This document shows positions 18,833 through 26,257 of a DNA stretch of 64,000 nucleotides, piece after piece (positions within the stretch are counted from its first letter, which is position 1; each line of letters begins with the position of its first letter). Location of the stretch: positions 62,001 to 126,000 of IMG/VR virus record IMGVR_UViG_3300024262_006558; one strand, given 5' to 3'. The stretch is from a virus. Made by a program: the position numbers and the translations under genes. The notes under the pieces are model-generated. The model searched no databases and was not told the DNA's origin. It worked only from the letters and a program-made list of their open reading frames with translations.

Positions 18833-20821
18833 TTAATTAATTGTTACGCTATAGTTAGCAGTAGATGGATACCCACCCCCTCCAATTGTTGTTGTATAAA
18901 CATCATATGAAACAGGGTTGCCTCCAGCATCATCAACATTAAATGTTGTAACTGAAAAAGATCCAGTCACATCAGCATTACTACTTTCCACATAAAGGAC
19001 TGTTGCCGTCTTCCCTGCAGGAACCGCAAAGAACACTAAAGGCTCACTTGCCGCAATTGTAATAGTAAACGAACCATTATTACTTCCATTTAAGAAAACT
19101 CTATCTGTACCAGTTCTTACCTCACTTGAGTTTGCTGGCAATATTCCAGTATCATAAAAGCCATAATACCTACCTGTTATAGTATTTGAGTTATCCGATA
19201 CGTTTCCAGCAACCCTACTACCATCTAAAGAAGTGTCTACACCACCTTTTGAATCGTAATAAAGTCCTGTTCCAATATCATGATTTACTAAAACGTTCCA
19301 AACATTAGACCCAAAGGCAACTTGTGAAGTTGTGAAACCTGTATCACTTGTTGTGATTGAAGTTGGGTTCGTTGAAGTGTCTACAACTGAAGTTGTTGAT
19401 ATACCTGGTCCAGTAAATGTAAATTTATTAGCAAGACCTACTAAATCTGGTCCAGAACTTCCATCACCATTCTCAATGTCACCCTGATTAAAAGTAGCAG
19501 TTAAAGTAGGGTCTAAAGTAGTACCCACCTCAACTGTAGACAATGAAGGTGTAAAAGATAAAATTACAGACTTAGCTACAGATATTGTAGAGAATACTGT
19601 AGGGAATAAGTAATTATCTATAAAATCTGAAAAAGTTTGCCCAGTAACATCACCAACAGTCAGGCCTCCTGGTATTGTCCAACCAGGTGAAGTAGTTGCT
19701 GGAGGTATAGATGAAGTGTATGTATCTTGATAGTTTATCCCTTTAAACAGCTCACTCATATTAGTGCCACCAGAATAGATGGTTGTAGCACTTAATATAT
19801 TAAGTTCAGTTGTTCCAGTGACTTCTAAATCATAAAAAGTACCACCAGTAATATTTACTGTTGGATTTAAGTCGGTACCTCCAGTATAAGTGTTTATACC
19901 ATCCTGTACACGAGTAACATCTAATTGCTCCGTTTCTGAAGCAATATTTCTAATTATAGTGTCAAGATCTGTAGATCCAGAATAAATAGTATCTCCAGAA
20001 ATGTTAGTAGCATAAAACCCTACATTTGAGTGCCAGTCTCCAGCATCATCAGAAAGTATGCTCGATGAACTGCCGTCAGTCTGTCCAGAAATTAATGTAA
20101 TACCTCCACCTACAGCGCTTATATGACTTCCGCTATAATTAAGATCAATGTTATTATCCTTAGTTTGAACAACTTCAGTGTTTAAAGTCGTGGCCGTACC
20201 TAATACTTCTAAATTTCCAGTGATGGAAACATTACCACTTATAGTTCCGCCAGATTTATCATATTTAGAAGAAACATCTAAATTACTTATAATATCTCCT
20301 AAATCTGTACTTCCTGAATAAAATGTAGTTGCGCTAATTGCTCCCTGAGCAAAAGCGTTTGGCATATAAACAGTATCTTCAGAAGTTCCAGTAATTCCAG
20401 TCCCTCCTAAAATTGTAGAGCCAGTAGCTGAATTAATCAGTAAACCTCCCTGCCCTCCTATTATAGAAGAGTAATTTCCATTTACTGTCCCACCTGTTCC
20501 TCCAGCTATAAAAGAGAAATCTCCAGAAGCAGTATTATCTCCCTCTACAGTGGAAATTGATCCGTTTACCGTATTAGCTGAGAAAGGGGATGTTGCCCCA
20601 GTCAAAGCTGAAGACCCTACTACATCCCAAGTACCTAGAGCCTTGTCTACTAATATGTATAATGTTTTATCAGATTCAACGAAAACTTGAAGTCCGTCAA
20701 ATTCTCTACCTGAACCAACTAAACTATCTCTTGTAGCTAAATCTACAGCTATATATCTATCTCCATCGATAGGGTCAGCTCCTGCTATTCTTACTCCAAA
20801 AGGTAAATTAAAAAACGCCAT
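18833..20821 (-). CDS. Tail fibre sharing modules with three other fibre genes
   Basis: 662 residues, a clear mosaic. Residues 1-70 match the neighbour at 18291-18818. YadA-like and DTVYMPNAFAQGAISATTFYSG segments follow. The block from SKYDKSGGTISGNVSITG (about 180-275) matches the fibre at 1602-4493. One fibre module comes next. The C-terminal 260 residues (GQTFSDFIDNYLFPTVFS onward) match the fibre at 20851-21927, including an 80-bp identical DNA stretch. The shared C-terminal domain is beta-rich and ends in TTIGGGGYPSTANYSVTI. Confidence 0.83.
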   Translation of the reverse strand: MAFFNLPFGVRIAGADPIDGDRYIAVDLATRDSLVGSGREFDGLQVFVESDKTLYILVDKALGTWDVVGSSALTGATSPFSANTVNGSISTVEGDNTASGDFSFIAGGTGGTVNGNYSSIIGGQGGLLINSATGSTILGGTGITGTSEDTVYMPNAFAQGAISATTFYSGSTDLGDIISNLDVSSKYDKSGGTISGNVSITGNLEVLGTATTLNTEVVQTKDNNIDLNYSGSHISAVGGGITLISGQTDGSSSSILSDDAGDWHSNVGFYATNISGDTIYSGSTDLDTIIRNIASETEQLDVTRVQDGINTYTGGTDLNPTVNITGGTFYDLEVTGTTELNILSATTIYSGGTNMSELFKGINYQDTYTSSIPPATTSPGWTIPGGLTVGDVTGQTFSDFIDNYLFPTVFSTISVAKSVILSFTPSLSTVEVGTTLDPTLTATFNQGDIENGDGSSGPDLVGLANKFTFTGPGISTTSVVDTSTNPTSITTSDTGFTTSQVAFGSNVWNVLVNHDIGTGLYYDSKGGVDTSLDGSRVAGNVSDNSNTITGRYYGFYDTGILPANSSEVRTGTDRVFLNGSNNGSFTITIAASEPLVFFAVPAGKTATVLYVESSNADVTGSFSVTTFNVDDAGGNPVSYDVYTTTIGGGGYPSTANYSVTIN
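18918..18997. repeat. 80-bp direct repeat, copy 1
   Basis: Identical base for base, as far as I can read, to 20936-21015. Both lie in the homologous C-terminal coding region of adjacent fibre genes, while flanking sequence is clearly diverged, which indicates recent gene conversion or recombination. Confidence 0.8.
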
Positions 20822-20850
20822 TTTATTTTTTTTATTTAAATTATTATTTA

Positions 20851-21927
20851 CTAAACTATTGTTACATTATAAGTTGCGTTAGACGGGTATCCCCCCCCTC
20901 CAATTGTTGTTGTATAAATATCATATGATACAGGATTGCCTCCAGCATCATCAACATTAAATGTTGTAACTGAAAAAGATCCAGTCACATCAGCATTACT
21001 ACTTTCCACATAAAGAACTGTTGCTGATTTACCCGCTGGAACTGCAAAAAACGCTAAAGGTTCATTTGCAGATATAGATATATTAAAACTACCAGCATTA
21101 CTTCCACTTAAAAAACTTTTACTAGACCCAACTCTTACTTCATTTGAATTTGTTGGTAATATCCCAGTATTATAAAAAGCATAATACCTTCCCGTTATAG
21201 TGTTTGAGTTGTCTGAAACATTTCCAGCAACTCTATTTCCATCTAAATTGCTGGCAATATTACCTTTTGAATCAAAATAAACACCCGTACCTATACTATG
21301 TATTATGTTTACACTCCAAATATTAGAACCAAATACAGCTTTAGATATTTCATAACCTGGGTTTGATGTATTTATATTTATAGGAGAAGACATTGAACTT
21401 ATCACAACAGAAGTCGCGATCCCTGGACCAGTAAAGGTGTAGGTATTTGGTAAACCCACTAAACTTGGCCCAGCAGATCCGTTCCCGTTCTGAATTTGCC
21501 CTTGATTAAATGATGCTGTTAAAGTTTCATTTAATGAAGTTCCAACCTCTACCGTATTTAATGTAGGAGTAGCTATTAGTTGTCCTGATTTATTTGAAGA
21601 TATACTTGCGTCCGTAGTAGGGAACACATAGTTATCTATAAAGTTTGAAAATGTTTGCCCTCTTATATCCTCTACAGTAGTTCCGACTGGAACATTGATT
21701 CCTGGAGAAGTGGTTCCGCTAAATAAATTGGTTTCATATATTGTAGCAGCAGTTAGGGTTGACGCTGTTGTTAAGAATATATTAGATATATCAGTATCTC
21801 CAGAGTAAATGGTGCCACCAGATAAAGTGCTGCCACTAATTCCATTAGTAAAGTTTGTCAAACCAGTTACGGTTCCACCTGACAAATCTAAAAAATTACC
21901 CGAAGGAAATATGTATCTACCAGCCAT
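20851..21927 (-). CDS. Short tail fibre with duplicated C-terminal domain
   Basis: 358 residues, consisting mainly of one fibre module (SGSTLSGGTIYSGDTDISNIF) and the same 260-residue C-terminal domain as the preceding fibre (GQTFSNFIDNYVFPTTDAS...GGGGYPSNATYNVTIV). The N-terminus MAGRYIFPSGNFLDLSGGTV is short. It is the first gene of the minus-strand fibre series and diverges from the tail tube gene at 22096. Confidence 0.8.
   Translation of the reverse strand: MAGRYIFPSGNFLDLSGGTVTGLTNFTNGISGSTLSGGTIYSGDTDISNIFLTTASTLTAATIYETNLFSGTTSPGINVPVGTTVEDIRGQTFSNFIDNYVFPTTDASISSNKSGQLIATPTLNTVEVGTSLNETLTASFNQGQIQNGNGSAGPSLVGLPNTYTFTGPGIATSVVISSMSSPININTSNPGYEISKAVFGSNIWSVNIIHSIGTGVYFDSKGNIASNLDGNRVAGNVSDNSNTITGRYYAFYNTGILPTNSNEVRVGSSKSFLSGSNAGSFNISISANEPLAFFAVPAGKSATVLYVESSNADVTGSFSVTTFNVDDAGGNPVSYDIYTTTIGGGGYPSNATYNVTIV
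20936..21015. repeat. 80-bp direct repeat, copy 2
   Basis: Second copy of the stretch at 18918-18997; see that entry. Confidence 0.8.
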
Positions 21928-21941
21928 TAAAAACTTTTCTT

Positions 21942-21951
21942 TATAAATAGC
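21942..21951 (-). promoter_or_regulatory. Late-promoter-like element
   Basis: Sense GCTATTTATA, about 14 nt before the ATG at 21927; it faces away from a matching element for the tail tube gene. Confidence 0.55.
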
Positions 21952-22056
21952 ACAAAAATATATAGCACGCGCTATTTCCCTATTTAATTAATGGTTTTTT
22001 TAATATTTAATCATATATAATAATAAAAGAAAAAACATGTGTAAAAAATTTTTTTG

Positions 22057-22066
22057 CTATTTATAA
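22057..22066 (+). promoter_or_regulatory. Late-promoter-like element of the tail tube gene
   Basis: Plus-strand CTATTTATAA preceded by G, about 29 nt before the ATG at 22096. It shows that the element keeps its orientation relative to transcription on the opposite strand. Confidence 0.6.
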
Positions 22067-22095
22067 TAAACAAACACAACTTAAACTGATACGAC

Positions 22096-22584
22096 ATGGC
22101 AGATATGTTTAGACCAGTTCCAATTGAACAGGAACCTAAAAGAAAAAATAGGTTTGCTCTTGAATTTCCTACCGAGCTTGGTATTGATCAATTCATAGTG
22201 CAAACTTCTGGGAAACCAAAGTTAAATATTAACCCAGTGGAAATACCATATATGAATACTAGTACTTGGGTTGCTGGTAGATCTGTATGGCAATCGATTG
22301 ATGTAACATTCATCGATGTTATCGGACCCTCTACTACTCAAAAGCTTATGGAATGGATTAGACTTCATTTCGAATCAGCTACTGGTCGTATGGGATATGC
22401 TGTTGGTTACAAAAAGAACTTAGTATTAAAAGCGCTTGATCCGACTGGTATAGAGGTGGAAAAATGGACTCTTATCGGCTCAATGATTACTAATATCGAT
22501 TTTGGTGGATTTGACTACGGCGATGATGGACTTGCTGACATCACAATAAGTGTTCAAATGGACAGATGTTTATTAGCAGCTTAA
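22096..22584 (+). CDS. Tail tube protein (T4 gp19-like)
   Basis: 162 residues against 163 in T4 gp19. The pattern RKNRFALEFPTELGI, then NINPVEIPYMNTSTW, SIDVTFIDVIGPSTTQKLMEWI, and a C-terminal DDGLADITISVQMDRC is typical of the contractile-phage tube/Hcp-like fold. The protein polymerises into the inner tail tube that the sheath drives through the envelope. It is transcribed divergently from the fibre locus, has its own late-promoter-like element, and is followed by a hairpin and T-run. Confidence 0.88.
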   Translation: MADMFRPVPIEQEPKRKNRFALEFPTELGIDQFIVQTSGKPKLNINPVEIPYMNTSTWVAGRSVWQSIDVTFIDVIGPSTTQKLMEWIRLHFESATGRMGYAVGYKKNLVLKALDPTGIEVEKWTLIGSMITNIDFGGFDYGDDGLADITISVQMDRCLLAA

Positions 22585-22603
22585 TTCTCTAAAAGAATAC
22601 TTT

Positions 22604-22652
22604 AAAAGGATTTGTCTAACCTACGTCAGGTTTTAGGCAAATCCTTTTTTTT
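22604..22652 (+). terminator. Terminator hairpin after tail tube gene
   Basis: Stem AAAAGGATTTG/CAAATCCTTTT with a long, partly self-complementary loop (CTAACCT/AGGTTTTAG), followed by eight T. It ends just before the next ATG at 22660, so some read-through presumably supplies that gene. Confidence 0.75.
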
Positions 22653-22659
22653 AACACTC

Positions 22660-23022
22660 ATGGCAAATATAAGACTATATAGAAAATTTGTATGTATTAG
22701 CGCTCCTACCAGCGCTACAACAGCTTATGAATTTATCACCCCTTTCGGACTAACCGCAAACACTACAACTGCAGCAAGTAGTGGTGGAACGTTTATTGAA
22801 TCTGGACTGAGTCCGATTCAAGAATCTAAAGGAATTTACTATGTAGATCTAAATCCCAATTTATATGCTGGAGATGTTACTTATGAATTGATATGGAATG
22901 TGATATACCTTGCTGGGGTTCCAGTTAAAAGGTTGCAAACCAGATTTAGAATAGCCCCAAATATAGTTGGGGGAAATTTGGCTATAGAGGTTATGAATTA
23001 CCCATTAGAGATTGGTATATAA
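22660..23022 (+). CDS. Small structural protein, function unknown
   Basis: I place the start at ATG 22660 (MANIRLYRKFVCISAPTS), because an earlier in-frame TTG lies inside the terminator stem. 120 residues, beta-rich, with TTAASSGGTFIESGLSPIQ and a final NYPLEIGI. It follows the tail tube gene, so a tail or baseplate role is likely. Family not recognised. Confidence 0.65.
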   Translation: MANIRLYRKFVCISAPTSATTAYEFITPFGLTANTTTAASSGGTFIESGLSPIQESKGIYYVDLNPNLYAGDVTYELIWNVIYLAGVPVKRLQTRFRIAPNIVGGNLAIEVMNYPLEIGI

Positions 23023-23048
23023 AATAATATGATTGATATTGAGATTGG

Positions 23049-23411
23049 TTAAGAATTGTTGAGATCATCATTAATTTCAATATCTATACCTCCCACCTGC
23101 GGAATAGTAAGTTTCCCTCCTCCCGTGTATGATAATTCAAACTCCCCTTTATAATTTCCTGAAACGTTAGTATCTCCAAGTTTCCAATTATACTGAATCA
23201 CCCCTCCTGAAACGCAAGTTATCTGAGCTTCTTGATTAAGTATTTTTGCTATGTCGCAAGAAGTGTCAACCATCGTAAAAGTAACTCCAGTTACCCCGCT
23301 TAAGCTATAGTATTGCTTTTGCAAAAGCCTACCTCTATCAATTACATTTACCATCAATGATGGCATTGTGTCATTTCTTTTTATTGCGAATGTAGTTTTA
23401 CTTAATGGCAT
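23049..23411 (-). CDS. Putative baseplate/fibre attachment protein (BppU-N-like)
   Basis: 120 residues. FAIKRNDTMPSLMVNVIDRG near the N-terminus, GVTFTMVD in the middle and NWKLGDTNVSGNYKGEFELS near the end resemble the Ig-like N-terminal domain of phage baseplate upper proteins. The assignment is by pattern only. It is transcribed toward the tail tube module and has its own late-promoter-like element. Confidence 0.5.
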   Translation of the reverse strand: MPLSKTTFAIKRNDTMPSLMVNVIDRGRLLQKQYYSLSGVTGVTFTMVDTSCDIAKILNQEAQITCVSGGVIQYNWKLGDTNVSGNYKGEFELSYTGGGKLTIPQVGGIDIEINDDLNNS

Positions 23412-23429
23412 CAGGAAACTCTATTTTAT

Positions 23430-23439
23430 TATAAATAGA
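23430..23439 (-). promoter_or_regulatory. Late-promoter-like element
   Basis: Sense TCTATTTATA, about 18 nt before the ATG at 23411. Confidence 0.5.
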
Positions 23440-23533
23440 TCAGAAAAATTAATGATTACCCTTTTTATTATCCTTAATTTCATTTAAAACTCTACTATAT
23501 TCTTCCCCCACTTTCATTTATAACATAATAACA

Positions 23534-23737
23534 TTATTTGTTTCTAATATACTTTTTTTTATTTATAGATTCTCTATCTCTTTTCTTAGATGTTAAGTGC
23601 CATCTATTACATAGATCGCATAAATATGACCTAATTGGCTTAACTCCTCTATTCTTAGCTCTCTTTATCCTTTTTAAATCCTTATTAGCAGACCCTTGAG
23701 ACACGTATCTAATTTTATCACACGATTCATCATTCAT
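23534..23737 (-). CDS. Small Zn-ribbon-like protein
   Basis: 67 residues, very basic. The centre reads YLCDLCNRWHLTSKKR, a CxxC-x2-WHLT motif seen in small phage and Bacteroidota proteins; with Cys6 and the His it could bind zinc. It directly follows the 134-residue gene without a gap (stop and start adjoin at 23737/23738). Confidence 0.6.
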   Translation of the reverse strand: MNDESCDKIRYVSQGSANKDLKRIKRAKNRGVKPIRSYLCDLCNRWHLTSKKRDRESINKKKYIRNK

Positions 23738-24142
23738 CTAAAATACCTCCAGTTCTGGAACCCATCTCTTAGGAATCCTTTTAAATTTAACTTCTATTCT
23801 ATCTGGTCCGCTTCCAGAATAAATTTCCCATTTTCTATGTTTAGGATCAGGTTTTCTATCATTATACCTAAAAGGGTTTGCCGCGTTCATTTGAACCTTG
23901 TCTTTCCAGAATTTCCAAATGTCTCTATGCTTACCTCGATGCCAAAGAGATAGGTTAACAAAATATTTTTCCTTGAAAGTCTGCTCTATATATTTTTCAA
24001 CTTCTCTCAGATATCCTTTAACTAGAAAATTTCCCTTACTTGAATATACGTATGCTAAAGTGTATGCCCCGCCCCACATGCCAGTTTCTCCGCTAGCAGG
24101 AACTTCAATAACGCTTCTCCATCTTGTTTTTTGTTTACTCAT
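23738..24142 (-). CDS. Hypothetical phage protein
   Basis: 134 residues, Trp-rich and basic (WRSVIEVPASGETGMWGG, LWHRGKHRDIWKFWKDKV). No membrane segment or known catalytic motif is seen. It forms a two-gene unit with the small Zn-ribbon protein downstream. Family not recognised. Confidence 0.6.
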   Translation of the reverse strand: MSKQKTRWRSVIEVPASGETGMWGGAYTLAYVYSSKGNFLVKGYLREVEKYIEQTFKEKYFVNLSLWHRGKHRDIWKFWKDKVQMNAANPFRYNDRKPDPKHRKWEIYSGSGPDRIEVKFKRIPKRWVPELEVF

Positions 24143-24202
24143 AAGAAAATTTTTAAAGAGGAAGGTATATTGAAATTTCCTTCTATTGGGTAGATTGAGC
24201 GT

Positions 24203-24331
24203 TTATAGTTCTACTCCTTTGTGAATCAGATAATGAACATAAGCCCAACCTGCAAAGCGAGAATACCACGGGAAATTTACCAAGGGCGTATTAAGCTTTC
24301 TGTATAGCCGCCACGTTTCACCTTCCTCTAA
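24203..24331 (-). pseudogene. Truncated ORF fragment without start codon
   Basis: An open frame of 42 codons encodes a natural-looking C-terminus (WRLYRKLNTPLVNFPWYSRF, then AGWAYVHYLIHKGVEL) but an upstream in-frame TAA precedes it with no ATG, GTG or TTG in between. It is best read as the 3' remnant of a gene cut at the edge of the cassette region. A non-canonical start cannot be excluded. Confidence 0.4.
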
Positions 24332-24397
24332 TTATTTAATAAGTTAATGTCTTATATAGTACAACGAAGAAAGTTATAGAATTGTTGCGTGAAGCAA

Positions 24398-24508
24398 CTA
24401 ATTATTTTTACCCTCTTCTTGCTTTCGAACTTCATATCCACATTCTCTACTGCATGCAGGAGAAGTTTCTTTAGGTAGTGGATTGCCACAAATTGTACAT
24501 GTTCCCAT
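24398..24508 (-). CDS. 36-residue Zn-finger protein
   Basis: A very short gene starting MGTCTICGNPLP and containing CSRECGYEVRKQ, giving a C-x2-C-x11-C-x3-C zinc-binding arrangement. The start is supported by the late-promoter-like element 2 nt upstream. It lies between the small-gene array and the tail genes. Function unknown; such mini zinc ribbons are common in phages. Confidence 0.55.
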   Translation of the reverse strand: MGTCTICGNPLPKETSPACSRECGYEVRKQEEGKNN

Positions 24509-24510
24509 GT

Positions 24511-24521
24511 TAATAAATAGA
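24511..24521 (-). promoter_or_regulatory. Late-promoter-like element
   Basis: Sense TCTATTTATTA, adjoining the ATG at 24508, so the transcript would be nearly leaderless. Confidence 0.4.
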
Positions 24522-24562
24522 CAAAAAAAGATTTGTAATGATCCCTTTTTAAATATTAATTA

Positions 24563-24624
24563 CGATAACAGAAAATAAAAGATAACTCTTCGAGTCGCTT
24601 AACGCTTATCTTTATTTTCGTGTT
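24563..24624 (-). repeat. attC-like inverted repeat, tandem with the next
   Basis: Sense arms begin ACACGAAAATAAAGATAA and end TTATCTTTTATTTTCTGTTA; each arm has an unpaired base, as in attC sites. About 58 of 59 positions match the plus-strand site at 60262-60321. It abuts the next repeat with no gene between, as if a cassette had been lost. Confidence 0.7.
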
Positions 24625-24682
24625 GTATGCCATTAAAACGGTACGCTCGTACCTCGCCATACAACATGGTATATAAAACATA
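24619..24682 (-). repeat. attC-like inverted repeat
   Basis: Sense TGTTGTATGGC pairs with GGCATACAACA around a loop containing GCGTACCGTTTTAAT. The same arms and loop occur in the plus-strand site at 59684-59750, with a short insertion here. It begins 7 nt after the stop of the 52-residue gene. Confidence 0.7.
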
Positions 24683-24688
24683 CACTCA

Positions 24689-24847
24689 CTACCACTTTTC
24701 TTCTTTAAGAATTATAGGGTCAAAGGCGTAACCTAAATACGCCTTATACAGTTCAGGTCTTATCCAACCCCTATGTTTAGTTTTTAACCAAATTCCTTTT
24801 TTTATACGCCTTATTATGCGTATTTCATTCCATATACTTGTTATCAT
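24689..24847 (-). CDS. Cassette ORF, 52-residue hypothetical protein
   Basis: A complete small gene, ATG at 24847 to TAG, beginning MITSIWNEIRIIRRIKKGIW. It is basic and aromatic, with no recognised family. The stop is followed by an attC-like repeat, as for the other genes of this array. The preceding sequence (24848-24890) carries a weak partial repeat. Confidence 0.5.
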   Translation of the reverse strand: MITSIWNEIRIIRRIKKGIWLKTKHRGWIRPELYKAYLGYAFDPIILKEEKW

Positions 24848-24890
24848 AATCCGTTCGTTTTACGTTTCATATACTTACCGTTGTAACACA

Positions 24891-25181
24891 TTAGCCAACT
24901 CTCGCTAAGTGCTTTCTAAAATCTTCGTTTTCCTTTTCCATAAATTCAGTAGCCTTTTGCATACATTCAATTAGGTTGTGGTTCTTGGTTTCTATTATTT
25001 CAGCAACTCCTTTCCATTGTCTTACTTCAGATGGGCTACCTTTGTCGCTTACATTTATGAAATAACCATCTTCATAGTCATACATAAAACAGATATTTCT
25101 TTCTTTTGCCAACGCTTCAAAACGTGTTACAACATTTTGTATAGTGCATGGCTTAATTTCGTTTTCTTTATTAGTGTTCAT
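24891..25181 (-). CDS. Cassette ORF, 96-residue hypothetical protein
   Basis: Begins MNTNKENEIKPCTIQNVV. It is predicted alpha-rich with a central beta segment (ICFMYDYEDGYFINVSDKGS). No family recognised. The 3' end abuts a partial inverted repeat containing TTACAACGGTAAGTATATG. No promoter of either class is evident. Confidence 0.6.
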   Translation of the reverse strand: MNTNKENEIKPCTIQNVVTRFEALAKERNICFMYDYEDGYFINVSDKGSPSEVRQWKGVAEIIETKNHNLIECMQKATEFMEKENEDFRKHLARVG

Positions 25182-25221
25182 CCTTATTTAAGTTTTTGGT
25201 CATTTATTTAATTAGCGGTTT

Positions 25222-25262
25222 CAAATCGCCACGACACCATACAAGATGCCGTTGTGTGTAAT
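25222..25262 (-). repeat. Partial attC-like site
   Basis: Sense TTACACACAACGGCATCTTG starts 2 nt after the stop of the gene at 25264. It closely matches the left half of the plus-strand site at 58935-59007 (AACGGCATCCTGTATGATGT), but its right arm is degenerate. Confidence 0.5.
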
Positions 25263-25263
25263 A

Positions 25264-25473
25264 CTAGCAACTACCATATCTGAAACTCCCAAATCCTTCA
25301 CCTTCGTATTCAGAATCAATAAAGAACCCTAATTTATCAAGTTCCTCAATATCATCCTTGCTCACTAATTCAGGGTCAATAGCTACATAAAAGTAGTCGT
25401 GTTCACAATGGCTTGGGTTTCTTGGGTTGCCATATTTTAAAAGTATTTGTAATGCTTTAATTAAATCTTCCAT
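25264..25473 (-). CDS. Cassette ORF, 69-residue hypothetical protein
   Basis: I use ATG 25473 (MEDLIKALQILLKYGN) because the extra 15 residues from an upstream ATG run into the neighbouring inverted repeat. The protein is acidic, with IDPELVSKDDIEELDKLGFF followed by EYEGEGFGSFRYGS, reminiscent of small uncharacterised integron-cassette proteins. No function assigned. Confidence 0.6.
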   Translation of the reverse strand: MEDLIKALQILLKYGNPRNPSHCEHDYFYVAIDPELVSKDDIEELDKLGFFIDSEYEGEGFGSFRYGSC

Positions 25474-25504
25474 CTTTCTATTTAGTTTGTGGCTTAAATT
25501 CCGT

Positions 25505-25606
25505 ACTACACACAACAATGTATATAGTTTATAAGCCTAATTAATATTATTTTTCAATTTGTAAATTTGTGCTATGGCTTACAAAACCATATACTCAACG
25601 TTATGC
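25505..25606 (-). repeat. Long attC-like inverted repeat
   Basis: About 100 nt. Sense GAGTATATGGTTTTGTAAGCC pairs imperfectly with GGCTTATAAACTATATAC around a 40-nt loop. The outer ends are GCATAACG and TTGTTGTGTGTAGTACGG. It begins 7 nt after the stop of the gene at 25613. Confidence 0.65.
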
Positions 25607-25612
25607 TTAACA

Positions 25613-25870
25613 CTATTGCATTAATTCTAACATAGCGTCTATACCATGTATTTGTTTAGTTGCTTTGAGTGTATCGTCTTCTTTGCTCTCTATATTTAAA
25701 GAGTAGCTTTTGCCATAACAAACTACTTTATCACTATGTATGTGGCAAAATCCAGCACTTATAGGTTCAAGGTGTTTAAAAGTCGAGTGTTCTATTGTTG
25801 TCGGGAAAATTATAATTTCGTCATATTCTCCTAATCTTACGTATTTCTGTTTTGTATCGTACATTTTCAA
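25613..25870 (-). CDS. Cassette ORF, 85-residue hypothetical protein
   Basis: Begins MKMYDTKQKYVRLGEYDEII and ends IHGIDAMLELMQ. It appears beta-rich with a central FCHIHSDKVVCYG segment. No family recognised. One gene, one following inverted repeat, same direction as its neighbours. Confidence 0.6.
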   Translation of the reverse strand: MKMYDTKQKYVRLGEYDEIIIFPTTIEHSTFKHLEPISAGFCHIHSDKVVCYGKSYSLNIESKEDDTLKATKQIHGIDAMLELMQ

Positions 25871-25902
25871 TTTTAGTTTAGTGGTTTAACAATCCGTGAT
25901 AA

Positions 25903-25957
25903 GCATAACACAACCTATAAAGCCAAAAAAAAGGCTTATAGCTTTGTGCATTAGGCA
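25903..25957 (-). repeat. attC-like inverted repeat
   Basis: Sense CACAAAGCTATAAGCC pairs with GGCTTTATAGGTTGTG around an eight-T loop, with GTTATGC at the end. Unpaired bases (AA opposite GT) interrupt the stem. It starts 3 nt after the stop of the gene at 25961. Confidence 0.7.
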
Positions 25958-25960
25958 CAA

Positions 25961-26185
25961 TTAAGAAACGAACTCATTAAATTCATCTTCCTTAATTTCT
26001 CGTGCTTTACTATTCGTTACACCACCATACTTTTTAGATACCTTTAAAACCGCATCATCTTCATTTAATGCAAATGTGTAAGCACTCGAAGGTGTACAGT
26101 AAGGTCTTGATACCCTATAAAATTTAACTGTGCCTAACATTGTGTATAGCACATTGCTTTCGGTGTTTTTTGATACTGTATTCAT
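25961..26185 (-). CDS. Cassette ORF, 74-residue hypothetical protein
   Basis: Begins MNTVSKNTESNVLYTMLGTV. A short beta region (KFYRVSRPYCTPSSAYTFAL) is followed by ALNEDDAVLKVSKKYGG, which looks like a small fold that recognises no cofactor I can name. Same cassette arrangement as its neighbours. Confidence 0.58.
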   Translation of the reverse strand: MNTVSKNTESNVLYTMLGTVKFYRVSRPYCTPSSAYTFALNEDDAVLKVSKKYGGVTNSKAREIKEDEFNEFVS

Positions 26186-26213
26186 AGTTTTAAGTTTTTT
26201 ATTTTCAATTTAA

Positions 26214-26254
26214 GTTAGTGAGGCAACGCGCCATACACTCGTTCGTTATAGTGC
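26214..26254 (-). repeat. Short, weak attC-like site
   Basis: Sense GCACTATAACGAACGAGTGT, then GGCGCGTTGCC and CACTAACTT follow the stop of the gene at 26258. Pairing is poor compared with the other sites; it may be a truncated copy. Confidence 0.35.
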
Positions 26255-26257
26255 ATA

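Noticed and set aside
1-21927. Diversity-generating retroelement
   Set aside because: No reverse-transcriptase ORF or template/variable repeat pair with adenine-biased differences is visible.
22612-22659. TTG start upstream of the structural ORF at 22660
   Set aside because: This region is the terminator hairpin of the tail tube gene and would not be a natural coding extension.
23458-23518. Possible 20-codon minus-strand ORF (MKVGEEYSRVLNEIKDNKKG)
   Set aside because: Looks natural but too short, without supporting promoter or neighbour; not annotated.
24343-24560. tRNA genes in gene-poor stretches
   Set aside because: I looked for cloverleaf-like arms here and at 57,826-58,183 and found only cassette-type inverted repeats and simple hairpins.
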